This document shows positions 1-7,988 of a stretch of 40,175 nucleotides of DNA, one piece after another. Each line of letters starts with the position of its first letter. The first letter of the stretch is position 1. This DNA comes from Candidatus Acidiferrales bacterium (GTDB taxonomy: Bacteria > Acidobacteriota > Terriglobia > Acidiferrales > UBA7541). The stretch is from assembly GCA_030038275.1 (NCBI GenBank), contig JASHPG010000154.1:1-40175 (forward strand). Direction: 5' to 3'. Made by a program: the position numbers and the translations under genes. The notes below the pieces were generated by a model. That model saw only the letters and a list, made by a program, of their open reading frames with translations. It did no database searches and was not told the origin of the DNA.

Positions 1-23
1 CGCGTCCGAGTGTAAACCGGAAC

Positions 24-215
24 TCAGGCACCATGCCAGTCCCCGCGTTGAGACTCGACCCATGCCAATACTTCGGCCTCGCGGAAACGCCAGTATTTTC
101 CCAGCCGATAAGCTGGCAAACGCTCTTGAGATCGTTTGCGCATCCGTCCGTAAACCCAAGAGACCGGCACGTGGAGGAGACCTGCGACTTCATGAACCGT
201 GAGCAACTGGTCCAT
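24..215 (-). CDS. Excisionase-like helix-turn-helix DNA-binding protein
   Basis: A 63-residue protein carrying a MerR/excisionase-type winged-helix fold: 'LLTVHEVAGLLHVPVSWVY' gives the HTH, followed by the basic wing 'RLPAYRLGKYWRFREAEVLAWV'. Such small proteins (helix_turn_helix_17 type) usually act as excisionase or directionality factor, or as a regulator in integrative elements. I chose the ATG at 215. The open frame runs back to 434, but those residues are Ser/Arg-rich and unlike the family, while the 63-aa form has the normal length. A weak purine stretch (GAACGAGAG) precedes the start. The gene reads toward the left window edge, where the element's integrase would be expected. Being an excisionase is inferred from family and context; it could equally be a transcription regulator. 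Confidence 0.7.
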   Translation of the reverse strand: MDQLLTVHEVAGLLHVPVSWVYGRMRKRSQERLPAYRLGKYWRFREAEVLAWVESQRGDWHGA

Positions 216-483
216 CTCTCGTTCTGCTTCCACTGTGGTTCCGTTCGCGCGGTCACTCTCTCCAAAACTTAATCTCCCGCTTGCCGAGGAAATTCGCGAA
301 GACGATCCCTCCGCGTGAAGCTCGCGAGTCTGCGCATCAGGCGAGCATGAATCATTTGCTATGAGGCGCGAGCCATGCTGCCGAGGTGGCGCTGGGTTCT
401 TGCGCGGGCCGAATTGAGTTGTGCGGGATTGCATTGGCGTTTTTCTTGGGTTATCTGTCGGTCTCCGTTTAGGCTTGACTTTC

Positions 484-549
484 TGTATGCGCGCCTATAT
501 GTTTGCATACATACAGAGCGGATGCAACCATATTCCACCGGGTTGCATC
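484..549. promoter_or_regulatory. Two inverted repeats upstream of the RHH-protein gene (operator-like)
   Basis: The gap between the divergent genes at 215(-) and 577(+) contains two clear dyads. The first has arms CTGTATG (484-490) and CATACAG (510-516). The second is GATGCAACC (521-529) and GGTTGCATC (541-549), a perfect 9-bp arm with an 11-nt spacer. Both sit just upstream of the ribosome-binding site GGGAGG (563-568). Because the downstream protein has an RHH N-terminus, autoregulation through these dyads is plausible but not shown. The remaining part of this gap, 216-483, shows nothing I can name. Confidence 0.5.
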
Positions 550-576
550 TGACGCTGCGAAAGGGAGGCTCGCCGG

Positions 577-1728
577 ATGCCGAAGAAGCCCGAGAACGAA
601 GAAAGGCCCTTGCAACAGCAAACCCTGTCTCTTCGGATCAGCGACGCGTTGCGTACTCGATTGGAGCGGGCCAAGGAGCTTATATCCTCGAAGACCGGCG
701 AGGCAGTGACGACTTCCGATGTCGCCAAGCAATTCCTCGAATCGGCTAGGGAGGACCGTCTGGAAGTTGTGGACCTGCTGGCCCAGCCGACGGAAACGCT
801 TCTTCAAATTCGGAGGAAGGGCGAAGCGCAGCACGTTCTGTCGCGCGCGGAATGGACGGTCCTTGCCTACTTCGTACAGCAGGGTTTGGAAGCCTTTTCC
901 GACCGGACCCCTAACCCTGTTTCGCGCGAATCCCTGATCGGCGTTTTAGATGCGTTTGTCTCGGTGTTTGAACTGCGGAAGGAACGCACCTCGAAGCTCG
1001 ACGAGTATTACCTTGGCAATCTACCTACCGAGTGCCGACCTGCCAAAGCGAAAGACACAGGCGAGCAAGTGACTCCCGAAATCGTGCGCCGGACGGTGCT
1101 GGAGACTCGCAAACGATTGAGCGATCCGGCAACGAAGTGGGAGCCATTGCTGGCCGCTCGAAATCTGTATGTGATTCTGGAAGAAGAGAAGCTCTCCGGG
1201 GCCGAAGCACTAGACCGCGTCCTCCGTCCCTGCTGGCTGATTCTCTGGCGGCTAGCGGCACGAGGCCACTACTTCGTGAAGCAGCAGCCTCTCCGCCCAG
1301 CATCGACTCCCAAGGATTCTTTCTATCAGCCTCCCATCCCGTCCGTTAAGGAGGGCGAATATTCGCTTTCGTTTGCCCGTGGAGAGGGCAGCGAGTTCTC
1401 TCTTCTTCTGAGCTTCCCAGGTCCTCGCGGGCCTATGTATCCGATTGAGGGATATCCGAAGATCACTGAGTTTCGCGCGATGCTTGCGACGTTGGGACCA
1501 GAAGGAGAACGGCGTTGGAACCGCGAGTACTTCCTCGGGTATACCGCGCCATCGGAGGAGGGTAAGGGGAAGGAAGATGTTTGGTTCCGCGGCCACGCCA
1601 ATGCGATCACGTTCGGTTTCTCGGAGAAGGAGTGGAAGTCGGTACAGACGTTATTTCGCCGCGCCTGGGAAATCCCCGAGGTACGTATGGCCTGGGATGA
1701 ACTGGCGCTCGAATATGGAGAGCTGTGA
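577..1728 (+). CDS. Unknown protein with RHH-like N-terminus (mobile-element cargo)
   Basis: A 383-residue protein I do not recognise. Residues about 14-60 look like a ribbon-helix-helix DNA-binding segment: 'QTLSLRISDALRTRLERA' as strand plus helix, then 'TTSDVAKQFLES'. The rest is a soluble mixed alpha/beta protein without membrane segments. The C-terminal half has a 'SFARGEGSEFSLLLSFPGP' beta-rich patch and ends in a helical 'KSVQTLFRRAWEIPEVRMAWDEL'. The start at ATG 577 is well supported by GGGAGG eight bases upstream. It precedes the candidate oriT and the mobC-coupling protein-relaxase genes on the same strand, so a role in transfer control or plasmid-like maintenance is possible. A strong palindromic terminator follows at 1786. 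It could be an antitoxin-like regulator or a relaxosome factor; function unknown. Confidence 0.75.
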   Translation: MPKKPENEERPLQQQTLSLRISDALRTRLERAKELISSKTGEAVTTSDVAKQFLESAREDRLEVVDLLAQPTETLLQIRRKGEAQHVLSRAEWTVLAYFVQQGLEAFSDRTPNPVSRESLIGVLDAFVSVFELRKERTSKLDEYYLGNLPTECRPAKAKDTGEQVTPEIVRRTVLETRKRLSDPATKWEPLLAARNLYVILEEEKLSGAEALDRVLRPCWLILWRLAARGHYFVKQQPLRPASTPKDSFYQPPIPSVKEGEYSLSFARGEGSEFSLLLSFPGPRGPMYPIEGYPKITEFRAMLATLGPEGERRWNREYFLGYTAPSEEGKGKEDVWFRGHANAITFGFSEKEWKSVQTLFRRAWEIPEVRMAWDELALEYGEL

Positions 1729-1785
1729 GGATGCGCTGCTTCGCAGCGGGAGTTTGCGGACACGCCACCCCAAATTGGGTGCTGC

Positions 1786-1806
1786 AAAGCGCCGCGCGGC
1801 GCTTTT
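1786..1806 (+). terminator. Palindromic terminator after the RHH-protein gene
   Basis: A perfect 20-bp palindrome (1786-1805) with arms AAAGCGCCGC and GCGGCGCTTT, continuing into a fourth T. It lies 57 bases after the stop codon of the gene at 577-1728. The GC-rich stem with A-tract and T-tract flanks fits a bidirectional rho-independent terminator. Its right arm also forms part of the first of the repeats at 1797-1880, so a role in a nicking or binding region is an alternative. Confidence 0.6.
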
Positions 1807-1880
1807 GGTTAACGTGTTCTCGCAGCGCAGCTTAACAAAATCGCGGCGCTGACGGTTAACCTTCGGCGCTTCCGGTTAAC
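1797..1880 (+). repeat. 17-bp direct repeats upstream of mobC (candidate oriT / relaxosome binding region)
   Basis: Three 17-bp copies of CGGCGCTNNNGGTTAAC lie at 1797-1813, 1844-1860 and 1864-1880. A shortened, degenerate copy (GCGCAGCTTAAC) ends at 1836. The variable three bases are central, and each copy ends in the palindrome GTTAAC. The spacing between the last two is 20 bp, about two helical turns. The block sits directly upstream of a MobC-like RHH protein, a coupling protein and a MobF relaxase, which is where origins of transfer and their accessory-protein sites are usually found. No nic site could be assigned. They may instead be operator sites for the RHH proteins on either side. 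Confidence 0.5.
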
Positions 1881-1942
1881 TCATTGATTTTGCTAGCCGA
1901 AGTAGCGAACAGGTTTTGAAGTTCCTCAGGGAGGTTCCTCCT

Positions 1943-2290
1943 ATGTCTGCCGATCAACTGCGGAGCAGAACCGTAGGTTGCAAGATGACCGAGGCCGAAT
2001 GTGAGCGACTAGTTGCCGTGGCTGAGCGCGACGGTTTGACGCTCAGCGAATGGTGCCGCGAGGCACTCTTGCAACAAGCGGGTGTGCAAAAACCGCGCGC
2101 GTTGGAAGAGGCGGTGCTGGCAGAGATTATCGCGTTGCGGACAATCCTCTTGAATGCGCACTACAAACTGGCCCATGGAGAGGCGCTCACACCCGAGGAA
2201 ATGCAAAAACTCATTGAGCGGGCAGACCAGGACAAATTCCGCAAGGCGCAGGAGCGCCTTGCGGCGGCTGCTACTGGAGGTGCGAAATGA
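1943..2290 (+). CDS. mobC: MobC-like ribbon-helix-helix relaxosome accessory protein
   Basis: A 115-residue protein beginning with an RHH DNA-binding segment ('SRTVGCKMTEAECERLVAVAERDG', then 'LTLSEWCREALLQQ'), as in plasmid mobilization proteins of the MobC/TraY/TrwA kind, which bind oriT and help the relaxase nick. The second half is helical and charged ('EEMQKLIERADQDKFRKAQERL'). The ATG at 1943 has AGGGAGG eight bases upstream; an earlier in-frame TTG at 1916 lacks a site. The stop overlaps the start of the coupling protein (ATGA at 2287-2290), so the two are translationally coupled. The relaxosome role comes from fold and neighbours. The exact family (MobC versus other CopG-like) is not certain. 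Confidence 0.75.
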   Translation: MSADQLRSRTVGCKMTEAECERLVAVAERDGLTLSEWCREALLQQAGVQKPRALEEAVLAEIIALRTILLNAHYKLAHGEALTPEEMQKLIERADQDKFRKAQERLAAAATGGAK

Positions 2291-4266
2291 ACCAGGAATG
2301 GGGCCGAAACCAGTACGCAGGTGAGTGGCCGAATCCGAAGGCCGCTTGGACGCTTGCCGCATTGCTTTTCGCAGCGGCAAGCATGGCCGCGATTTGTGCA
2401 TATCGTTATTCCTACGTTCTGACACCGTTGCAGCGGTTCTATTTGAGGCCGTACATCCGCAGTGGACTCCGTACCGAAATTGGTGTCTCGAAAACTGACC
2501 GCTATGTGCTGCTAAATGTTGTGGACCGACGAGGCAGCAGGCTGGCACTCAACGAAGAAGTAGCGCCGGTAGCAAGTGTCACGGGAGAGGCGACGTTTTC
2601 CCTTACGGATGAAGCAGTCAGAATGGGAGACCAACGGCTGGTTTTCCAGCAGGGACAATATGACAACGCCAAGCTGCATGCGTTCTTAGGTCACTGGATT
2701 TACCGCGACCAAAGCTTCACGGACTTTTTGAGGCCAGCCCTTTGGGGTGGGCTGGGAGTGTTCTTTGTAGGCTTGCTGGTAGCCATACCCAAGGACGCTG
2801 CGCGCGCCCGCGCACGGAAAGAGGGGCGCAGACTCAAAGGGCCGGAACTTGTGACCGTGCGCGACTTCAATCGCAGAAACCGATCAGATGGCATCCGGTT
2901 CGAACAGAAACAGAGTTTCTTACAGAAAACGTTCGGAAGGGTTCCCACTCTAAGGCTCCCTCGCGCCATTGAGCCAAGCCACATCCTCATCATGGGTGAT
3001 ACGGGGACCGGCAAGAGCACCCTCATCCGAAGAATCTTGTTGCAGATCGAGGAGCGTGGCGAGACGGCCATTGTCTACGACCCGGCACTCGATTACACGC
3101 CGGAGTTCTACTCGCCTGAGCGTGGCGACGCGATCCTGAATCCGCTCGATGCCCGGATGCCCTATTGGAGTCCCGGCGAAGAGCTGAGAAATGATGCCGA
3201 AGCGCTCACCTTAGCTGCGTCTCTTTTCCCCGACCGGCACAATGAGAACCCGTTCTTCGTTGAAGGCCCGAGAAAAATCTTCGCGCATCTTCTCACGTTC
3301 AGACCGACACCGGACGAACTCGCTTGGTGGATGTGTCATGAGGATGAAATCGACCGGAGGGTGAAAGGCAGCGAGTATGCCGCGATGATCGACCGTCAGG
3401 CTCCGGCGCAGCGGAGCGGTGTGCTGGCATCCCTGAACATGATCGCCGACACCCTCAAGCTGCTTCCCTCAGAGAAAGAAACTACGGCGCGATGGAGCGC
3501 GGCGGAATGGTCAAAACAGAGGAAGGGTTGGCTTTTCCTCACGAGCACACCAGAAACGCGCAAACGGCTTATCCCCTTAACGAGCTTGTGGCTCGATACG
3601 CTTGTATTGCGGTTGATGAATCAAGGGCAGACCAACAGTCAAAAGACTTGGTTCGTTCTGGACGAACTCGCGAGCCTCCAGCGATTGCCACAATTGCATA
3701 CCGCCATCACGGAAAACCGCAAGTCGAACAATCCGGTTGTGCTCGGCTTTCAGGGACGCAGCCAGCTTGAAACGCGCTACGGGCATGAGGCGGAAGCAAT
3801 GCTGTCGCAGCCCGCGACAAAAATCTTCTTGCGCACGAGCGAGTGCCGTGCAGCCGAGTGGATTTCAAAAACGATTGGCGACGTTGAAATCGAGAGACTG
3901 CGCGAGAGTCGTTCGAGCGGACAGTCGGGTCGGCAGCGGAACACCAAGAGCTACAACTTGGAACGCCAGGTCGAACCACTTGTAATGGCGTCGGAGATCG
4001 GCGGGCTTGCCGACCTGTGCGGCTATCTCAAGAAAGGAAATCTTGTCGTGCGGATGAACTTCCCGTTCATCAAATTGCCGAGCAAGCATGCGAAGTACAT
4101 TGAGCGGCCAATGAGAAAACGGGCCGAGGAGCCGCCGCGAGCGGGAGCGGTAGTCGTTGGAGCGAACGAGATGCCCGAGCAGAAAATCACCCTGAGTGAA
4201 GTAAAGCAAGACCGTGAACATCAATTGGCTCGAACCGGCCCGACACAAGAGCACTTCTTCGAATAG
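2287..4266 (+). CDS. traD: Type IV coupling protein (TraD/TrwB/VirD4 family)
   Basis: A 659-residue conjugative coupling ATPase that would carry the relaxase-DNA complex to a type IV secretion channel at the inner membrane. Two membrane segments are visible, about residues 19-41 and 148-168, flanking a periplasmic part as in TrwB/TraD. Walker A is GDTGTGKS (237-244). Walker B is 'WFVLDEL' (455-461), followed by the family-typical 'LPQLHTAITENRKSNNPVVLGFQ' region. The length is normal for TrwB/TraD_N-type proteins. The start codon overlaps the mobC stop by four bases, and the relaxase starts ten bases downstream, giving a compact mobC-T4CP-relaxase operon. No mating-channel genes are present in this window, so the channel may be encoded further left or borrowed from another element. 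Confidence 0.92.
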   Translation: MNQEWGRNQYAGEWPNPKAAWTLAALLFAAASMAAICAYRYSYVLTPLQRFYLRPYIRSGLRTEIGVSKTDRYVLLNVVDRRGSRLALNEEVAPVASVTGEATFSLTDEAVRMGDQRLVFQQGQYDNAKLHAFLGHWIYRDQSFTDFLRPALWGGLGVFFVGLLVAIPKDAARARARKEGRRLKGPELVTVRDFNRRNRSDGIRFEQKQSFLQKTFGRVPTLRLPRAIEPSHILIMGDTGTGKSTLIRRILLQIEERGETAIVYDPALDYTPEFYSPERGDAILNPLDARMPYWSPGEELRNDAEALTLAASLFPDRHNENPFFVEGPRKIFAHLLTFRPTPDELAWWMCHEDEIDRRVKGSEYAAMIDRQAPAQRSGVLASLNMIADTLKLLPSEKETTARWSAAEWSKQRKGWLFLTSTPETRKRLIPLTSLWLDTLVLRLMNQGQTNSQKTWFVLDELASLQRLPQLHTAITENRKSNNPVVLGFQGRSQLETRYGHEAEAMLSQPATKIFLRTSECRAAEWISKTIGDVEIERLRESRSSGQSGRQRNTKSYNLERQVEPLVMASEIGGLADLCGYLKKGNLVVRMNFPFIKLPSKHAKYIERPMRKRAEEPPRAGAVVVGANEMPEQKITLSEVKQDREHQLARTGPTQEHFFE

Positions 4267-4275
4267 GGCCGATCC

Positions 4276-7047
4276 GTGCTGACCATCTCGAATCCCTTGA
4301 GCGCAAGCCAAGCCCAGGCGTATCACGCCGAAGAGTTCAGCAACGCCCGCGAGAACTATTACACGCAAGGCGACCAGATACAGGGCGAGTGGCACGGGAG
4401 ACTTGCTGAGCAGTGGGGTCTCAAGGGTGAAGTGCGTGAGGAGCACTTTCAGCGGCTCTCCGAAGGCCAGCACCCGGTCACGGTCGAGCAGCTCGTCCGC
4501 CACAAAGCCGCACGGGAATACGTGAACGAACACGGCCAGAAAGTACGGACGATGGAGCACCGCGCGGGTTGGGATGCCACGTTCTCCGCACCGAAGAGCG
4601 TGTCGCTCACTGCTCTGGTGGGCGGGGACGAACGGGTGCGTGCAGCGCATCAAGAAAGCGTAGCCGTCGCACTCGATGAACTGGAACGATACGTCCAAGC
4701 TCGAATCGGCGGAAATCTGCCAGCGGAAACAACCGGCAAATGGGTAGCGGCAAAGTTTGAGCATGACACCGCGAGGCCCGTGGACGGCTACGCGGCGCCT
4801 CAACTGCATACCCATGTGGTTTTCTTCAATCTTACTGAAACGGAAGGCGGGAAAGCCTACGCGCTACAGCCCAGAGAACTTTACAGGACGCAGCAATACG
4901 CGACGGCAGTGTACCGCTCCGAACTGGCCATGAGGCTCAAGGGATTAGGATACGAGGTCGAGCGCGGAAAGAGTGGACAGCCTGAAATCAAAGGTTATTC
5001 CGAAGAATACCTCGCCGCATCAAGCCCACGTCGTCAGCAGATCGAAGAGCATCTGGCTAAGGAGAATCAGCGAGGAGCTGACGCGGCGCAAATCGCCGCG
5101 CACAAAACACGTCAAGCCAAGCTCACTCTCTCCCATGAAGAAGTGAAACTGCATCATCGGGAGATGGCGAAGGCGTTCGGAGATCAACCGGAACGTGTGA
5201 GGGCCGCAGCCACGGAGAAGGCAAGCCGTGTTGAACACGAAGCTCCACACACAACGGCGCGGTCTGCGGTGACATTCTCGAAAGAGAGAAATCTAGAACG
5301 GGAAGCTGTAGTCGAGGAGCGCGAGTTATTGCGGGATGCGTTGAGGCGCTCGATGGGAGAGGCAACACTGACTGAGGTCCGCGCCGAATTCGAGAAACGC
5401 ATCAAGGCCGGCGAATTCATCGGAGTAGAAAAGAAACTCGACGCACCATGCCGTGCATACACAACTCAGGAGATGATTGATTACGAGCAGGACACGATCC
5501 AAGTCATGCGCGAGGGACAAAACAAACATCCGGCGATTGTTAGTGCGGATACCCGCAGAAGAGTCGAGACGGGCCATCCGCATCTAAACGAAAGCCAACG
5601 GCGAGCTGTCGAGCAAATCCTCGCGAGCCGGGATCAGGTCACAGCACTGGAAGGTGTCGCTGGGTCGGGCAAGACTACTTCCCTCACGGCAATTCGAGAA
5701 GCAGCAGAGCGCGAAGGTTTCACAGTAGAAGGCTTTGCGCCAACGTCGCGTGCAGCGCAGAAGCTTGCCGAGGCCGGGATCGAGTCGAACACCTTGCAGC
5801 GGCATCTTGCATGGACCGACAAAGAGCATAGCGGACAAAAGCGGCTCTACGTTTTGGATGAATCCAGCTTGGCAAGTACGAAGCAGATGAACGGATTCCT
5901 CCACAGGCTAAAAGAGAATGACCGTGTCCTATTGGTAGGCGACACACGCCAACACCAAGCCGTCGAAGCCGGTACCCCATATCAGCAGCTACAGGAAGCT
6001 GGAATCCAAACCGCAAGGCTCGACGAAATTGTGCGGCAAAGGGACCCGGCGCTCAAGGCAGTAGTTGAGAAATTCTCGCACGGCCACGTGCGCGAGGCGA
6101 TGGAGAAACTCGACGCGCAGGGCCGCGTGCACGAAATCTTCGACCGCGACGAGCGGCTAAAAGAAATCGCGCGGGAGTACGCACGGCAGCCGGAAGGAAC
6201 GCTGGTGGTGTCGCCCGACAATCAATCGCGCCGGGAGATCAACGAAGCGATCCGTCACACGATGCAGAGCGAAGGTCAGGTCAAAAACGAAGAACACAAA
6301 TTCCGGGTGTTGGTAGCGCGACAAGAGATCACCGGAGCGGATCGGCAATGGGCCACCCAATACGAGCGGGGCACCGTGGTCCGGTACACGCGAGGCAGCA
6401 AAGCGTATGGCATCGAAGCGGGAGAATATGCACGTGTGCGAAGCGTGGATCAGAAAGAGAACCGCGTAACGGTGGAGCAGGAGAACGGCGAGCAGGTGAG
6501 TTACGATCCGCGCCGCCTGCACGGCGTGACGCTCTACCAGGAAACCGAGCGCAGCTTTGCCGAAGGAGACCGCGTGCAGTTCACCGCGCCAGATCGAGAG
6601 CGGCACATCGCCAACCGCGAGCTAGGCACTGTCGCGAAGATCGACGCGCGCGGGAACGTGCAGGTGCGTCTCGACTCAGGTCGCGCAGTCGCGTTCAACG
6701 TAAAAGAAAATCCACATCTCGATCACGGATACGCGGTGACAAGCCACAGCAGCCAGGGACAAACCGCCGACCGCGTTCTGGTGTACGTGGACACCGAGCA
6801 GGTGGGCGAGAAACTCATCAATCGGCGCTTGGCTTACGTGGCGGTGTCGCGTGGCCGCTACGATGCGCAAATCTACACCGGCGACAAATCCCATCTCGCC
6901 GAGCAACTCTCGCGCGATGTATCGCACCGATCTGCTATCGAAGCAACGCACGGGTTCAGGCCAACGGCGAATCACACGGAGAGTTCCCCTGGTGGAAGAC
7001 AGGGCCAAGAGCACACGCAGGCTGCAAGTCACGGAATGAGTAGGTGA
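4276..7047 (+). CDS. mobF: MobF-family conjugative relaxase-helicase (TrwC/TraI type)
   Basis: A 923-residue DNA-transfer initiator. The N-terminal TrwC relaxase domain has the tyrosine pair Y28-Y29 (and Y16) in the position of the catalytic tyrosines. Its metal-binding histidines are H163 ('FEHDTAR') and H178/H180 ('QLHTHVVF'), and it carries the family signature 'GWDATFSAPKSVSL' around residue 95-110. The C-terminal half is a RecD/TraI-type SF1 helicase: Walker A GVAGSGKT (460-467), 'LYVLDESSL' as Walker B, and 'VTSHSSQGQTADRVLVYVD' near residue 820. It would nick at oriT, stay bound to the 5' end and unwind the plasmid strand. I used the GTG at 4276, which gives the standard 'MLTISNPLS' start. 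Shorter than F TraI but normal for TrwC. Confidence 0.95.
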   Translation: MLTISNPLSASQAQAYHAEEFSNARENYYTQGDQIQGEWHGRLAEQWGLKGEVREEHFQRLSEGQHPVTVEQLVRHKAAREYVNEHGQKVRTMEHRAGWDATFSAPKSVSLTALVGGDERVRAAHQESVAVALDELERYVQARIGGNLPAETTGKWVAAKFEHDTARPVDGYAAPQLHTHVVFFNLTETEGGKAYALQPRELYRTQQYATAVYRSELAMRLKGLGYEVERGKSGQPEIKGYSEEYLAASSPRRQQIEEHLAKENQRGADAAQIAAHKTRQAKLTLSHEEVKLHHREMAKAFGDQPERVRAAATEKASRVEHEAPHTTARSAVTFSKERNLEREAVVEERELLRDALRRSMGEATLTEVRAEFEKRIKAGEFIGVEKKLDAPCRAYTTQEMIDYEQDTIQVMREGQNKHPAIVSADTRRRVETGHPHLNESQRRAVEQILASRDQVTALEGVAGSGKTTSLTAIREAAEREGFTVEGFAPTSRAAQKLAEAGIESNTLQRHLAWTDKEHSGQKRLYVLDESSLASTKQMNGFLHRLKENDRVLLVGDTRQHQAVEAGTPYQQLQEAGIQTARLDEIVRQRDPALKAVVEKFSHGHVREAMEKLDAQGRVHEIFDRDERLKEIAREYARQPEGTLVVSPDNQSRREINEAIRHTMQSEGQVKNEEHKFRVLVARQEITGADRQWATQYERGTVVRYTRGSKAYGIEAGEYARVRSVDQKENRVTVEQENGEQVSYDPRRLHGVTLYQETERSFAEGDRVQFTAPDRERHIANRELGTVAKIDARGNVQVRLDSGRAVAFNVKENPHLDHGYAVTSHSSQGQTADRVLVYVDTEQVGEKLINRRLAYVAVSRGRYDAQIYTGDKSHLAEQLSRDVSHRSAIEATHGFRPTANHTESSPGGRQGQEHTQAASHGMSR

Positions 7048-7250
7048 CCCACGGTGCGTTAGGCGCGCGAGACTGGTATTTGTCGGGGGTTGTGACACTG
7101 AAGACGGCCCAAAAGGTCGGCTTCGCTCCCAGCTTCCACTGAGGGATATGGGGATGCACAACGTATTGTACTCCCTTGCCGACTAAAATTCTTCGCGCTC
7201 TCGCCACCGTCAAAGAGGCACGCTCCCTCGCGCGGATTACAAGTCTAATG

Positions 7251-7279
7251 GTGACAATTGCATTAATTCCGTGTATAAA
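7251..7279 (+). promoter_or_regulatory. Probable sigma-70 promoter of the hxs operon
   Basis: GTGACA (7251-7256, five of six against TTGACA) and TATAAA (7274-7279) are separated by exactly 17 bp. They lie 44 bases upstream of the hxsA ATG, which has AAGGAG at 7306-7311. This is the clearest promoter in the mobile-element part and suggests that the hxs genes have their own transcription start rather than read-through from the transfer operon. The preceding 7048-7250 shows no gene. Confidence 0.6.
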
Positions 7280-7322
7280 TGTTACATCCCTTGGGAATTC
7301 ACCTTAAGGAGAGCACCCAGCC

Positions 7323-7610
7323 ATGAAATCATACAAGTTCCTAATTCCTATTAGTGTTGCCGCCGCCGCCCTCGGTGGAAGCGCAGCTAAGGCGGATGCA
7401 AAGACCGAAGCGCCGAAGTCAAAAGAGATTGCCGCCAGTCCTGTCGAAAAAGAGGCGTTCCGCCAAAAATACGTACAGAACGGCGAAGAACATGCTCTCC
7501 TCATGCGCTTATCCGATGAAGGCATTCTTTATGCGCAGCACGATTCGCATTCATCCCATGATTCGCATTCATCGCACGCCTCTCACTCTTCTCATCAATC
7601 ATCAACGTAA
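7323..7610 (+). CDS. hxsA: His-Xaa-Ser repeat protein HxsA (putative radical-SAM substrate)
   Basis: A 95-residue precursor-like protein. Residues 1-25 form a signal peptide (basic start, hydrophobic 'FLIPISVAAAALGGSAA', cleavage likely near AxA). A charged linker follows. Residues 73-93 are seven unbroken His-Xaa-Ser triplets (HDS, HSS, HDS, HSS, HAS, HSS, HQS), then a two-residue tail. This is the defining architecture of HxsA in the His-Xaa-Ser system described by genome comparison (HxsA-D), where two radical SAM enzymes are thought to modify the repeat region. The DNA shows an 18-bp internal duplication (GATTCGCATTCATC at 7542 and 7560), suggesting repeat expansion. The following gene starts 78 bases downstream. 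Family assignment is firm from the repeats and neighbours. The modification is, to my knowledge, not defined. Confidence 0.88.
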   Translation: MKSYKFLIPISVAAAALGGSAAKADAKTEAPKSKEIAASPVEKEAFRQKYVQNGEEHALLMRLSDEGILYAQHDSHSSHDSHSSHASHSSHQSST

Positions 7611-7688
7611 CCTCGATTCGATTCGTGCCGCGAACAATTCGGTCCCAATGCGGTTTCAGACACACTGCGCTCACGATTTTGGCGGATT

Positions 7689-7988
7689 ATGAATCTTGAG
7701 GTCACCTTTGATTCGGCAGTTTATTCCATGGATGCCGTTAAAGCGGCTTGCTACAAATTCGTTGATCGCTTTTCCCCAGACATCGAATTCGATCACGGAA
7801 AAATCGTTTGCCGTCTGCAGTTCGATGACAAATTGGCGCGTTCAACAGCCGAATCGTATATAGAAAACCTCAAGAAGGAGGTCCTCGATCAGGATTTACG
7901 TCTCAAGCTGAAGACTGAAACGGAGCCGATACGTAACTTGATCCTCGCTCACGCTTTTTCAAAGACCGGATTGATCCGTGATGACTGA
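7689..7988 (+). CDS. hxsD: His-Xaa-Ser system protein HxsD
   Basis: A 99-residue soluble protein matching HxsD, the small companion always seen beside the HxsB and HxsC radical SAM enzymes. It has a beta-rich N-terminus ('LEVTFDSAVYSMDAVKAACYKF'), a strand 'GKIVCRLQF' and the conserved-looking C-terminal helix 'IRNLILAHAFSKTGL'. Size and shape recall small peptide-binding or chaperone-like proteins used by RiPP maturases, but that role is inference. Its stop overlaps the start of hxsB (ATG 7981, stop ending 7988), so translation is probably coupled. Confidence 0.85.
   Translation: MNLEVTFDSAVYSMDAVKAACYKFVDRFSPDIEFDHGKIVCRLQFDDKLARSTAESYIENLKKEVLDQDLRLKLKTETEPIRNLILAHAFSKTGLIRDD

Noticed and set aside
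7542-7600. Short tandem repeats as a possible CRISPR or minisatellite
   Set aside because: They are in frame and encode the His-Xaa-Ser triplets of HxsA; no CRISPR-like repeat-spacer pattern exists anywhere in the window.
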